From: JAFGKK01 sp964521085
GTDB lineage: Bacteria > Chloroflexota > Anaerolineae > Anaerolineales > RBG-16-64-43
Length of the DNA stretch: 64,000 nt
NCBI GenBank assembly: GCA_964521085.1
Contig: CAZFPL010000013.1
Coordinates: forward strand, 8,038 to 72,037
Direction of reading: 5' to 3'
Part shown: in pieces, positions 45,915 to 54,358 of the stretch
How positions within the stretch are numbered: position 1 is the stretch's first letter
How the letters are laid out: each line of letters begins with the position of its first letter
Translations under genes and position numbers: made by a program
The notes under the pieces: model-generated
Databases searched by the model: none
The model's input: the letters and a program-made list of their open reading frames with translations, nothing else
Told to the model about the DNA's origin: nothing

Positions 45915-47102
45915 TCAAATCATGGCTCGTTCGAGATCGAGTTCGGATCGGATTTCATAGAGGGGAATTCCCAAACCGCGGGCGCGGCTTTCAAACGCCT
46001 CATAGCGCAACACCGGCGCCGTCAGGAAGACAATGCTCCGCAAACCCCGCCGCCGGGCGCGCAACAGTTCATCGAACAGAAGTGCATCCGGCGTTCCGGT
46101 GATCACCAGCAATGTCGTTCCCCAGGAGAGCGTCGAACCGCGTTCGCGGAGCAGATTGGTGAAGGATTCCCCATCGGTGAGCTGCACGCGGGCCAGTTTT
46201 TCCATCAACAACATCATGTGAGCATTACCCTTGCGCACCGGAAGCGAATGGATCCGGCTTTCTGGTTCGAGTGGATCCTGGCCGTTGGTCTCCAGGCCGA
46301 CCGGCTGCCGCTTCCCGGCCACGTAATAGGCAAGCGAAGCCGCCGTGACGATGGCCAATTCGGCCGCATCAAGGCGGCTGCGCTGCTCGAAATCTTTCCC
46401 ACATAAATTCAGGAAAATCGACACTTCCAGGGAAATCGCCGGTTCAAATTGCCGGACCTGCAACCTCCCCAAAACGGCCGATGCTTTCCAATCGATCCGG
46501 CGAAGGGAATCCCCCGCCTGATAATCCCGCTTTCCCACCACCCGGCTGGGATCCTCAAAAAGCGGTTGGTGGAAACGCAGCACACCGATGGGAGAGAAAG
46601 AAGGGATGGGGCACTTTTGAATGGGGACTATCCTCGGATAAACCGTCAGATGATCGGGCGCCCCCTGCCGTTCGCGGGAATCCTCAAGACCCAAAAGGTC
46701 GCCGGATTGCAGGTAGACAGGTCCGATTCGATAATAGCCGCGCTTGTTCCCGCGCAGGAGGTATTCGACGGCTATTTTCCCTTTCGGAGGAAGGGCGACG
46801 GCGCGGCGGAAAAAATTGGGGATCGCCAATTCCACCGGCAGACTTTCATGGATTCTCACCCAGGGGACGGGCAGCCAGCCGCGATTGACCACTTCCAGGC
46901 GGACGCTGATATTCTCGCCGAGCAGCGCCCGGGAAGGAAGCTGGCGGTGGAATTCAAGCGAGGAGAGCGCCCGATCCCGCCACCACCGCCCGATAAGAAA
47001 TGCGCCGAGAAGAAAGTAGATAATGGTGACGATCGACGTGTCCTGCAGGGCAACCGCCAGAAAAAGAAGAAAAATGAGAAAGATGAATAACTGTCCGAAC
47101 AC
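45915..47102 (-). CDS. DUF58 (vWA-like) protein
   Basis: A 395-residue protein. Start GTG at 47102 (MFGQLFIFLIFLLFL) is preferred because GGAGG lies 9 bases upstream; a TTG at 47126 is the longer option. Two hydrophobic helices occupy the N-terminal 45 residues. A beta-rich region (LEVVNRGWLPVPWVRIHESL) precedes the DUF58 signature DPSRVVGKRDYQAGDSLRRI and DWKASA, which leads into the vWA-like C-terminal half. DUF58 proteins are usual partners of MoxR ATPases; their exact job is unknown, perhaps as metal-dependent adaptors in envelope assembly. Confidence 0.88.
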   Translation of the reverse strand: MFGQLFIFLIFLLFLAVALQDTSIVTIIYFLLGAFLIGRWWRDRALSSLEFHRQLPSRALLGENISVRLEVVNRGWLPVPWVRIHESLPVELAIPNFFRRAVALPPKGKIAVEYLLRGNKRGYYRIGPVYLQSGDLLGLEDSRERQGAPDHLTVYPRIVPIQKCPIPSFSPIGVLRFHQPLFEDPSRVVGKRDYQAGDSLRRIDWKASAVLGRLQVRQFEPAISLEVSIFLNLCGKDFEQRSRLDAAELAIVTAASLAYYVAGKRQPVGLETNGQDPLEPESRIHSLPVRKGNAHMMLLMEKLARVQLTDGESFTNLLRERGSTLSWGTTLLVITGTPDALLFDELLRARRRGLRSIVFLTAPVLRYEAFESRARGLGIPLYEIRSELDLERAMI

Positions 47103-47375
47103 GGAGGGCTTCCTCCCGGGAGGCAAGCACGTTTATGGCCTATGCACTAATTCTTGGCAGCAAATTCTTTGGTAAATTCCTCGAATCCGATCATAATCGC
47201 ACGAAATGGAACGCGGGTGGATCGGGCTGATGGACACAAACCTTGGGGACGGTTTTTTTCGGAACAGATTCTTATAGAAACCCCCGGCCTACTCCAGCGT
47301 GGCGGACTGCCGGGAAAAAGGAACTTTGCCCTCTTGCCCGGGCATCCATCACCGGAAAGGCGGACCCGCCGTCAC

Positions 47376-48323
47376 TCAGGAAACGGTCCCGAGGTCCAAA
47401 GGAGTCTCCCCCAGCAATTCTTCCAACACCGCGCGGGTGGTTCTTCCACGGAGTTCCGCCTCGGGCCGCAGGACCAAGCGGTGGGAGAGGACAATCGGGG
47501 CCATGGATTTAATATCATCCGGCAGCACGTGGTCGCGGCCCCGGACCCCGGCCAGCGCTTGCGCGGTCTTATACAGCGAGAGGCTCGCGCGCGGACTGGC
47601 TCCCAAAGCCAGATCCGGATGCACGCGCGTGCGGCCGATCAGGCGCACGATGTAATCCTGAAGCGTATCGTCGATGTGGATTTCCCACACCTGTTTTTGC
47701 AGATCCAGAAGTTCCGCGCACTCAGCCACCTGCCCCAAATGCTGGATCGGATGCTCGCGGCGAAGATTTACCAGCAGCGTCTTTTCATCCGTCGGGGAAG
47801 GATAGCCCATGGTGACCCGGATCAGAAACCGATCGAGTTGGGCTTCGGGAAGCGGAAAGGTTCCTTCATATTCGATGGGATTCTGCGTCGCCAGCACCAG
47901 GAAGGGACGGGGCAGCGGATGAGTCACTCCGTCCACCGTCACCTGCTGCTCCTGCATCGCCTCCAGGAGTGAGGATTGGGTCCGCGGGGTGGCGCGGTTG
48001 ATCTCATCCGCCAACAGGATGTTGACAAATACCGGGCCGGGTCGGAATTCGAATTGGGAGTTTTTCTGGTTGTAAACGGATACTCCGGTCACATCGTTCG
48101 GCAGCAGGTCCGGTGTGCATTGCAATCTGCGGAATTGCCCGCCCAGGCTGATGGCAATCGACCGGGCAAGCATGGTCTTTCCCACTCCGGGTACGTCCTC
48201 GATCAGCACGTGGCCTTCGCAAAGCAGCGCCACCATGAGAAATTTAATGCTCTCCCGTTTTCCTACAATCACCTGTTCCACATTCTGCACAACGCGATCA
48301 GTAAAACTCTCAATCGAGGGCAT
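47376..48323 (-). CDS. MoxR-family AAA+ ATPase
   Basis: A 315-residue AAA+ ATPase acting as a chaperone-like remodeller, usually together with vWA/DUF58 proteins. Walker A is IEDVPGVGKTMLARS near 45, Walker B NILLADEINRATPRTQ near 108, sensor 1 VLATQNPIEYEGTFPLPEAQ near 150. The lid domain includes ASPRASLSLYKTAQALAG. The ATG at 48323 is 30 bases after the stop codon of LacI-GGDEF paralogue 3, so both are probably on one transcript. A gap of about 270 bases, without a gene, separates it from DUF58. Confidence 0.93.
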   Translation of the reverse strand: MPSIESFTDRVVQNVEQVIVGKRESIKFLMVALLCEGHVLIEDVPGVGKTMLARSIAISLGGQFRRLQCTPDLLPNDVTGVSVYNQKNSQFEFRPGPVFVNILLADEINRATPRTQSSLLEAMQEQQVTVDGVTHPLPRPFLVLATQNPIEYEGTFPLPEAQLDRFLIRVTMGYPSPTDEKTLLVNLRREHPIQHLGQVAECAELLDLQKQVWEIHIDDTLQDYIVRLIGRTRVHPDLALGASPRASLSLYKTAQALAGVRGRDHVLPDDIKSMAPIVLSHRLVLRPEAELRGRTTRAVLEELLGETPLDLGTVS

Positions 48324-48353
48324 GCTAGTTCCTTTCCGGAAGGAAGGTCGGCC

Positions 48354-50633
48354 TCATTCTTTTCCTGTGGCGGGTGGCGCGGATTTGGAAGCGGGCGGAG
48401 CCGCGAGTTTCACGACTTCCGTTCGATTCCTGCCCGCGGATTTTGCTTGGTAAAGAGCCCGGTCGGCAGCCGCCACCAGGCTGTCGGGATCCTCGGACTG
48501 GCTTTCCGTCTCGGCAATGGCAATCCCGATGGAAATGTCGAACAGCCCGGTGAATTCCGCCTGCTCCTCGATATTCCTGCGGATCGATTCCGCGACGGCC
48601 TGCGCCCCCTCGCGGCTGGTTTCCGGTAAAAGGATGGCGAAGGTTTCACCGGCATACCGGCACACCACGTCCGACCCGCGCCGCACGCAAACCGTAATGC
48701 GCTGTGCAAGCGTACGCAGGGCCTCCCGGCTCTTGATGGCGCCATGGTCGGCGATGAATTTCATCCAACCGTCCAAGTTGATCATCATGAGAGTCAATCC
48801 GCGCTGATACCTCCGGCAGCGTTCCATCTCGCGCTGGAGGAACAGATCGAAGAAGCGCCGGTTCTGAACTCCGGTCGAGGGATCCATCAGCGAGAGTTCT
48901 TCGGCTTGATTATGCAACTCCTGGGTTTTCAAGGCGGCCGCCAGCTGCCGGATGATCGTGGCCAGCGGTTCCAGGGTTCCGGCGTCGAAAATCGCGAACC
49001 CCATGGGTTCGTCCTGAAAAACGATCGGCAGGAGAGCAAGGGCGTACGGCGATTCCGCGGGCAGGATATCCGGTGTGGGAAAAGCCATGCTGTCGATGCA
49101 CAATTCGCGCAGGTCATCGATCTCCGGATGATCGGCCGATTGCCAAAGGTTGCAGTAGAAGGTTATGCCGCCCAGAGGATTGTTCTGCCGGGGTTCGAAC
49201 AACGCGACTTGCGCAAACCGGACTCCGATTTCCGCGAGATGCTCGACGAAGATCCGCAATATCTCTTTTTCCGTTCCCGCGGAAAACATCCGGGTGGTCA
49301 TCCAGCCGATTTGATGGTTGATCTCGCTGGCCGAAAGCCGCTTTCGCAGACAAAGCCGTTCGGCGTGATCCGTGATCGTCAACCGGGCCTGATGCAGCAG
49401 GTTCTCTGCATACGCAGATTGCTCGGCGGAAATCATCGCCGCCGTTCTCAGCCGAAGGATGGAAATAACCGACTGCCAGATATCGCTGTGATCCTCGGAG
49501 GGATCGGCCATCGTCAGGATCTCTTCCAACACCTGGAAAAACTCTTTCGGTTCCCGGATTTCGATGCTGCGGAGGTAGGAGGAGACCAAATCCCGGGAGC
49601 ATCCGGCCAGGTCTTTTTGCACGCCCCCGCCGAGACTGGGCTGAAGCGTATCCTGAATGGCCTTTATGATCAGATCGATATCGGCAGCGGTCGGAGTCTG
49701 GCGCGCGCGGATCTCCTGCCGATCCACTTGGTACGATGGCGAACAACCGCACGATTCCCGAATCGCGAGCCAGGCCGGGATGTGGATTTCTTTGGCCTCC
49801 GCCGGACCGGGGTGTGCGATCAGATCCAGCAGAGTCTCCACGGCCTTAACCCCCGCATCGAAGAGCGGATAATGGACCGAGGTCAACGGGGGAACCTGAC
49901 CGGCCGCGGTGGGTTGATCGTCAAAGCCGATCACCGCCACATCCATGGGGATCCGCCGGCCCGCGCTTCGAAGCATCTCCATCGCTCCGAACGCCGACAC
50001 GTCGTTGGAGGCCACTACCGCGGTGAACGCGATTCCGGTTGTGAGAATTTGCTCCATGGCTTTGCGGCCCCCCTCCCGGTAGTGATACCCGTACGCGACC
50101 AATCGCGGATCGGACACGGCCTCGAACTGCTCGATCGCATTGCGATACGCCTGCAACCGGAGGGTGCTGTCGCCGTGGTCCAGAGGATCACCGGCGATGA
50201 AGGCAATCCGACGGTGTCCGTGCCGGATCAGATGCTCCACAGCCTGATGAATGCCGTCTTCGTTATCCATCACGATCGAAGGAGTGCCTTCGCCGGACCC
50301 GATGAACACAACGGGGAAGGATTCATCGGTCACTTTGCGGAGATATTGGCTGCGTTCTTCCGATCGCAGCGGGGCGGCCACGATCAGCCCGCTCGTATTC
50401 CAGTGGCCGAGCGGAACGTAATCACAATCCGGAGACAGGACCGGCCACGCCGTATGCAGTGATCGCATTCCCGGTGTGCGGCTCACTCCGCAGGCGACAA
50501 TCAGGTTGCAGCCGTGGTCGAGTGCGGCGGCGCGCACTCCGCCGATGACATATTGGAGAAACCGGTCCAGGAAAATGCTTCCATAAACCGGCCACCCGGG
50601 AAGCATGCCTATCGTGAGGGGTGAAGTACTCAT
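48354..50633 (-). CDS. LacI-type sensor with degenerate GGDEF domain, paralogue 3
   Basis: A 759-residue third paralogue, same layout (HGHRRIAFIAGD, AVIGFDDQPTAA, RESCGC, helical and GAF-like parts). The GGDEF domain has lost its catalytic residues: the GGEEF loop is RYAGETF, and the usual D-x-D-x-F-K-x-x-N-D segment reads MINLDGWMKFIADHG (first metal Asp to Asn, base-binding Asn absent). The inhibitory-site motif is kept as RGSD at the right distance. It should therefore bind rather than make c-di-GMP. Start ATG 50633 (MSTSPLTIGML) matches the other paralogues' N-termini although its ribosome-binding site is weak. It lies directly upstream of moxR. Confidence 0.88.
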   Translation of the reverse strand: MSTSPLTIGMLPGWPVYGSIFLDRFLQYVIGGVRAAALDHGCNLIVACGVSRTPGMRSLHTAWPVLSPDCDYVPLGHWNTSGLIVAAPLRSEERSQYLRKVTDESFPVVFIGSGEGTPSIVMDNEDGIHQAVEHLIRHGHRRIAFIAGDPLDHGDSTLRLQAYRNAIEQFEAVSDPRLVAYGYHYREGGRKAMEQILTTGIAFTAVVASNDVSAFGAMEMLRSAGRRIPMDVAVIGFDDQPTAAGQVPPLTSVHYPLFDAGVKAVETLLDLIAHPGPAEAKEIHIPAWLAIRESCGCSPSYQVDRQEIRARQTPTAADIDLIIKAIQDTLQPSLGGGVQKDLAGCSRDLVSSYLRSIEIREPKEFFQVLEEILTMADPSEDHSDIWQSVISILRLRTAAMISAEQSAYAENLLHQARLTITDHAERLCLRKRLSASEINHQIGWMTTRMFSAGTEKEILRIFVEHLAEIGVRFAQVALFEPRQNNPLGGITFYCNLWQSADHPEIDDLRELCIDSMAFPTPDILPAESPYALALLPIVFQDEPMGFAIFDAGTLEPLATIIRQLAAALKTQELHNQAEELSLMDPSTGVQNRRFFDLFLQREMERCRRYQRGLTLMMINLDGWMKFIADHGAIKSREALRTLAQRITVCVRRGSDVVCRYAGETFAILLPETSREGAQAVAESIRRNIEEQAEFTGLFDISIGIAIAETESQSEDPDSLVAAADRALYQAKSAGRNRTEVVKLAAPPASKSAPPATGKE

Positions 50634-50667
50634 CAAGTTCGCCTGTTCCGATGGAGGTTGCCGGGGA

Positions 50668-50820
50668 TCAGGAAACGGGAAGACATGGAGCGGGAGGATT
50701 CGCCCGGAAGCTTTTTCCCTTGCGGATATTGAATAAATGGAATGCCTCGTCCGCATGTTCCGCAGACGGCGGTTTTCGAATGCATCCCCGAGTGGTCCGG
50801 CTTCCATGCGCAGCGTGCAT
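50668..50820 (-). CDS. Possible 50-aa leader peptide upstream of LacI-GGDEF paralogue 3
   Basis: ATG at 50820 has an ideal AAGGAGG at 6-base spacing and lies about 34 bases after a TATAAT box. The peptide is basic and polar (MHAAHGSRTTRGCIRKPPSA...), without signal or membrane segment, and stops 34 bases before the downstream start, in another frame. It may be a regulatory upstream reading frame or a chance one. Confidence 0.35.
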   Translation of the reverse strand: MHAAHGSRTTRGCIRKPPSAEHADEAFHLFNIRKGKSFRANPPAPCLPVS

Positions 50821-50853
50821 ATAAAGCCTCCTTTCCGGGCAGTAGCGGAGCAA

Positions 50854-50859
50854 ATTATA
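50854..50859 (-). promoter_or_regulatory. -10 box for the LacI-GGDEF 3-moxR transcript
   Basis: Minus-strand TATAAT, about 34 bases before the strong ribosome-binding site ATG at 50820. The -35 region is not clear. Confidence 0.5.
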
Positions 50860-51184
50860 CTGGAATTGCCGTTTTCCATTTTGCACACTTCCCAGCACGG
50901 GAAGATTGTTTTATAATTTCGCCGCCCCCGCCCCTTTTCGAACCCTTCCCAATATTGGTTCGAGGTGTGTCGCCATCCAGAATGGCCTTACTTGGCGTAC
51001 GTAAGCCTGGATCGGGCCGGTTTAACTTTGGACGGGAAGCCAATTGGGACAGCCTCCTCTGCAGTCTATCCATCCGCCTGCAGAAATAATGGAAAAAATG
51101 TCGAATATACGGATGATCGTAAAAAAGACTAAAATGGGAAAAGTCATACATTTTGGAGTAAAATTGTACGATAAGGAGATAGCC
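50860..51184. other. Divergent control region between the c-di-GMP cluster and the hydrogenase cluster
   Basis: No gene is supported. It holds a plus-strand TATAAT at 50912-50917 and a TAAAAT at 51159-51164 that could serve the hydrogenase transcript, and an AT-rich stretch from 51090 to 51180 in an otherwise GC-rich region. The two large operons start on opposite sides of it. Confidence 0.4.
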
Positions 51185-51265
51185 ATGCTTCTGGCGGTTC
51201 CGGTTTGCGAGGGGGAAGGGAAGCCGAAGTCCGCTGGATCTTCTGTTCCTTTAATCGAGAGGTGA
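51185..51265 (+). CDS. Possible 26-aa leader peptide of the hydrogenase operon
   Basis: ATG at 51185 follows ATAAGGAGAT at 6-base spacing. The peptide MLLAVPVCEGEGKPKSAG... ends at TGA 51263-51265, two bases before the start of the small-subunit gene, so the two could be translationally coupled. No homology is recognised. Confidence 0.4.
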   Translation: MLLAVPVCEGEGKPKSAGSSVPLIER

Positions 51266-51267
51266 TT

Positions 51268-51756
51268 ATGAGCGATATCCCGACCGGGCTCCCCGGACCT
51301 TGGACCCGGATGCTAAATTCGGTAAATACATGGTCCCGGATTCACTCCCCATGGGCGATTCACTTTAACAGCGGCTCCTGCAACGGCTGCGACATCGAAA
51401 TCCTGGCCACCCTGACCCCCCGCTTCGATGTAGAACGCTTCGGGATCAAACTGCAGGGCAGCCCGCGCCATGCGGACGTACTCATCTGCACCGGTCCGGT
51501 TTCCCTACAGGCACGCGACCGGCTGCGCCGTGTGTATGAGCAGATGCCCGAACCGAAATTTGTCGTTGCGGTCGGATCCTGCGCGACTTCGGGCGGGGTG
51601 TTTCAGGGATGCTATAACGTGATGGGTGGAATAGACAAGGTCATCCCGGTGAATGCCTTCATCCCCGGATGCCCTCCCCGCCCGGAGGCGATTATCGACG
51701 GGATCGTAAAGCTCTTAGAGAGCTTGAAGGAGAAGAAGCCGGAGGTGAAGAAGTGA
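51268..51756 (+). CDS. Group 4 [NiFe] hydrogenase small subunit (NuoB-like)
   Basis: A 162-residue peripheral subunit holding the [4Fe-4S] cluster next to the NiFe site. Cluster ligands appear as GSCNGCDIEILA near residue 35, VGSCATSGGVF near 95 and PGCPPRPE near 135, the pattern of EchC/HycG/MbhJ and NuoB. There is no twin-arginine signal, so it faces the cytoplasm. Start 51268 (MSDIPTGLPG) is preceded by AGAGGTG. The stop codon overlaps the GTG start of the NuoC-like gene. Context (catalytic large subunit with NiFe cysteines, HycI protease) makes it a hydrogenase and not a complex I subunit. Confidence 0.93.
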   Translation: MSDIPTGLPGPWTRMLNSVNTWSRIHSPWAIHFNSGSCNGCDIEILATLTPRFDVERFGIKLQGSPRHADVLICTGPVSLQARDRLRRVYEQMPEPKFVVAVGSCATSGGVFQGCYNVMGGIDKVIPVNAFIPGCPPRPEAIIDGIVKLLESLKEKKPEVKK

Positions 51757-52226
51757 CGAATTCGGAAGCCCTGCTTGCACAGGCTGTAAATCTGATCGGG
51801 GAGCGCGCCTCCGCGCAACCCACGCTCGAACCGGACCGCATCGACGTGAGCGTGGAACCCGGGAAACTTCTGGAATGCATCGCTCTGTTGACGACCGCCC
51901 ACTGGGGTTACCTCTCCGCCATCAGCGGTCTGGACCATGGGCCGGAAGCCGGACGCCTGGAAGTGCTTTACTTTTTCTGCAATCAGGCGGCGGTACTCAC
52001 CTTGCGGGTTCCGCTTCCGCGCGAATCGCCCCGTGTCCCCAGCGTGTGCGGTTTGATCCCCTCGGCCACTCTGTTCGAACGTGAACTGATGGAAATGTTC
52101 GGGGTTGTTTGCGAAGGCACTCCCAATTCACTACGCCTGTTCCTGCCCGACGACTGGCCGGACGGAACGTACCCGTTGCGCAAGGATTTCCTCGTACCCG
52201 CTCCCCCTCCGGCGCCGGAAGGATAG
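51753..52226 (+). CDS. Hydrogenase NuoC-like 30-kDa subunit
   Basis: A 157-residue protein matching the complex I 30-kDa/EchD/MbhK family, which helps join the large and small subunits. It starts with GTG at 51753, overlapping the previous stop codon (GTGA), behind GGAGGTGAAGA. The conserved end is visible: LIPSATLFERELMEMFGVVC, then LFLPDDWPDGTYPLRKDF. The length is short for NuoC, as in Ech/Mbh-type hydrogenases. Confidence 0.9.
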   Translation: MTNSEALLAQAVNLIGERASAQPTLEPDRIDVSVEPGKLLECIALLTTAHWGYLSAISGLDHGPEAGRLEVLYFFCNQAAVLTLRVPLPRESPRVPSVCGLIPSATLFERELMEMFGVVCEGTPNSLRLFLPDDWPDGTYPLRKDFLVPAPPPAPEG

Positions 52227-52240
52227 GAAGGATGCCTGCC

Positions 52241-53398
52241 ATGACCAACGATACCAAAGAAAAATTCGTTATCCCCATCGGGCCGCAGCATCCGGCGCTG
52301 AAGGAGCCGGCGCACTTTGAATTCACGGTCGACAGCGAAATGGTGACATCCGCCAGCGCCCGATTCGGATATGTTCACCGCGGATTGGAAAAAGGGGCGG
52401 AAAACCGGAATTGGGCGCAAGCCCTCTATCTCCTCGAGCGTGTTTGCGGAATCTGCTCCAATGCCCACTCCACCGCGTACGCCCTGGGCGTGGAGAAGCT
52501 GGCGGGAGTTCAGGCACCTCCCCGTGCGCTGGCGATCCGTCAAATTTTTCTCGAATTGGAGAGACTCCACAGCCATATGCTTTGGGCGGGTGTGGCGGCC
52601 CACGAAGCGGGGTTCGACACCCTCTTCATGTATTCCTGGCGGGACCGGGAGATAGTGATGGATCTCCTCGAATCCATCAGCGGAAACCGGGTGAATTATT
52701 CCATGAACGTTCTCGGCGGCGTGAAATACGATCTGACTCCGGCGCTGTCGGATTCCATCCTGCGGAGCATCGACTTCTTGTACGAGCGGCTGCAATACTA
52801 TCTCCAAGTGGCGACCACCGAGGAAACCTTCGTGCAACGGACCAAGGGCGTGGCGCCGATGACCACCGCGCAAGCGGAAAGCCTGGGGGCGGTCGGACCG
52901 ACGGCGCGCGCTTCCGATGTCCAACGGGATGTGCGGGTGGATGCACCCTACCTTTTATACGACCAGTTCGCCGTTACGATCGTCCTCGGATCCGCGGGCG
53001 ACCTGCAGGCCCGGTTCGTGGTGCGGATCCAGGAACTATTCGAATCCCTGCGTGTCATCCGCGCGCTGGTCGAACACCTCCCTCCGGGCGAGCTCTCGGT
53101 GCGCATGCCGCGCCGGGTCCGGGAAGGCGAGGTGGTCAGCCGGGTGGAAGCGCCGCGCGGCGAATTGTTCTATTTCATCAAGAGCGCCGGCGGGGAAAAT
53201 CCCTTCCGGGTGAAAGTGCGTACGCCGAGCCTTTGCAATTTCACTTCGGTTCTCGTCGGTGCGGTCGGCCACCGGGTGGCGGATATCCCCATGATTCTGG
53301 CAGGGATCGATCCATGCTTTTCCTGCAATGATCGCTCGGTCATCCTCCGCCGCACCGGGCAAGCCGGCAACCCCGAATCCATCCAACGGCTGCGCTGA
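52241..53398 (+). CDS. Group 4 [NiFe] hydrogenase large (catalytic) subunit
   Basis: A 385-residue protein carrying the NiFe site. Both nickel-binding cysteine pairs are present: ERVCGICSNAHS near residue 70 and DPCFSCNDR close to the C-terminus; complex I NuoD lacks these. Other family segments are GPQHPALKEPAHF, RFGYVHRGLEKG and ELERLHSHMLW. About 20 residues follow CNDR, fitting a C-terminal extension removed by the HycI-type protease encoded at 61672, probably after the Arg. The ATG at 52241 has AGGAAGG at 9-base spacing; ATG 52232 sits on that site and is rejected. Confidence 0.95.
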   Translation: MTNDTKEKFVIPIGPQHPALKEPAHFEFTVDSEMVTSASARFGYVHRGLEKGAENRNWAQALYLLERVCGICSNAHSTAYALGVEKLAGVQAPPRALAIRQIFLELERLHSHMLWAGVAAHEAGFDTLFMYSWRDREIVMDLLESISGNRVNYSMNVLGGVKYDLTPALSDSILRSIDFLYERLQYYLQVATTEETFVQRTKGVAPMTTAQAESLGAVGPTARASDVQRDVRVDAPYLLYDQFAVTIVLGSAGDLQARFVVRIQELFESLRVIRALVEHLPPGELSVRMPRRVREGEVVSRVEAPRGELFYFIKSAGGENPFRVKVRTPSLCNFTSVLVGAVGHRVADIPMILAGIDPCFSCNDRSVILRRTGQAGNPESIQRLR

Positions 53399-53493
53399 AG
53401 GATGCTCCCTCCGCTCCGTGGATAGAAAGCATCGACCGCGTCTATCGGGATATCGTCGCAAGACGGTCATGATAGTAATTGGAGAGTGATGGC

Positions 53494-53913
53494 ATGAAAA
53501 TCGGCTCCATGCTGGGTGAAGTCCTGCGTTCGGTATTTCGCAAAACGGCGACCGCGAAATACCCGTATACCCGACGACCGGTTCCGGATCGTTTGCGCGG
53601 AATGATTCGTTACAACCCCGAAACATGCACCGGATGCACCCTCTGCATGAAGGACTGTCCCGCCAACGCGATCGAAATCATCGCCGTGGACAAACCCAAT
53701 AAACGTTTCATCATGCGATTCCATATCGACCGGTGCACCTATTGCGCGCAATGCGTGGTGAATTGCCGGTTTAATTGCCTGGAAATGTCGAACCAACAAT
53801 GGGAACGGGCCGCTCTCAAACGCGAACCGTTTACCGTCTTGTATGGTCGGCAAGAGGACTTGGATCAATTCCTGAAGAAAACCGAAGCGAAGGTCCCAAC
53901 ACCGGAAACGTAA
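53494..53913 (+). CDS. Hydrogenase ferredoxin-like subunit with two [4Fe-4S] clusters (NuoI-like)
   Basis: A 139-residue electron-transfer subunit (EchF/MbhN/HycF/NuoI type) that passes electrons from ferredoxin to the small subunit. Cluster 1: CTGCTLCMKDCP near 50; cluster 2: CTYCAQCVVNCRF near 85. The N-terminal helix would lie along the membrane arm. Start at 53494 (MKIGSMLGEVL) with GGAGAG upstream. A 95-base gap separates it from the large subunit gene and a 445-base gap from the antiporter-type genes. Confidence 0.92.
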   Translation: MKIGSMLGEVLRSVFRKTATAKYPYTRRPVPDRLRGMIRYNPETCTGCTLCMKDCPANAIEIIAVDKPNKRFIMRFHIDRCTYCAQCVVNCRFNCLEMSNQQWERAALKREPFTVLYGRQEDLDQFLKKTEAKVPTPET

Positions 53914-54358
53914 GCAGGCTTCCCACGGAATCGGACGGGAATTCCGGAAACATCCCTTGACCGACAAGGAAGATCCGCGCCGTCCCTATGGAAGATAATT
54001 TTGTTGCGCACTCCCAAGACTCCCGCGCAATAGAATGGATTGTGTTCTGTTCACCACCAGCAGCCATGAAAAATTGTTTCCAAATCCATCTCGTGGAACA
54101 TGCAGTTTTGCTAAAAATGATTTGCCATCTTCCCACCGGGGAGGTACAATGCCGTCCCGCGATTCGGATCTTAAAAGAGAGGGGAGCGCGTCGATTCAAT
54201 CCTTCGGGGTGGATCCCGGATTCTTCCTCATCAAACTCGCCTCACATCGGAAATGGAAGGCCCTCTCGATGTTTAAAATAACCTTGGGACACCGGCCGAA
54301 AATTTTTGGGGGCCGCTCGTCCCATTCATCCCAGATTTAGGATAGCCCAAACCTGCCC
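53914..54358. other. 445-bp gap inside the hydrogenase cluster
   Basis: No gene with family resemblance or a good start was found on either strand. An inverted TTGCGC ... GCGCAA pair (54003-54029) and a TACAAT (54144-54149) are the only signals; a second promoter for the membrane-arm genes is possible. Confidence 0.4.

Noticed and set aside
48744..50462. A 572-codon plus-strand frame opposite LacI-GGDEF paralogue 3
   Set aside because: It is antisense to a clearly homologous gene and has no start signal.
53988..54281. A 97-codon plus-strand frame in the gap of the hydrogenase cluster
   Set aside because: It has no ribosome-binding site, no hydrophobic or cofactor motif and a low-complexity composition.
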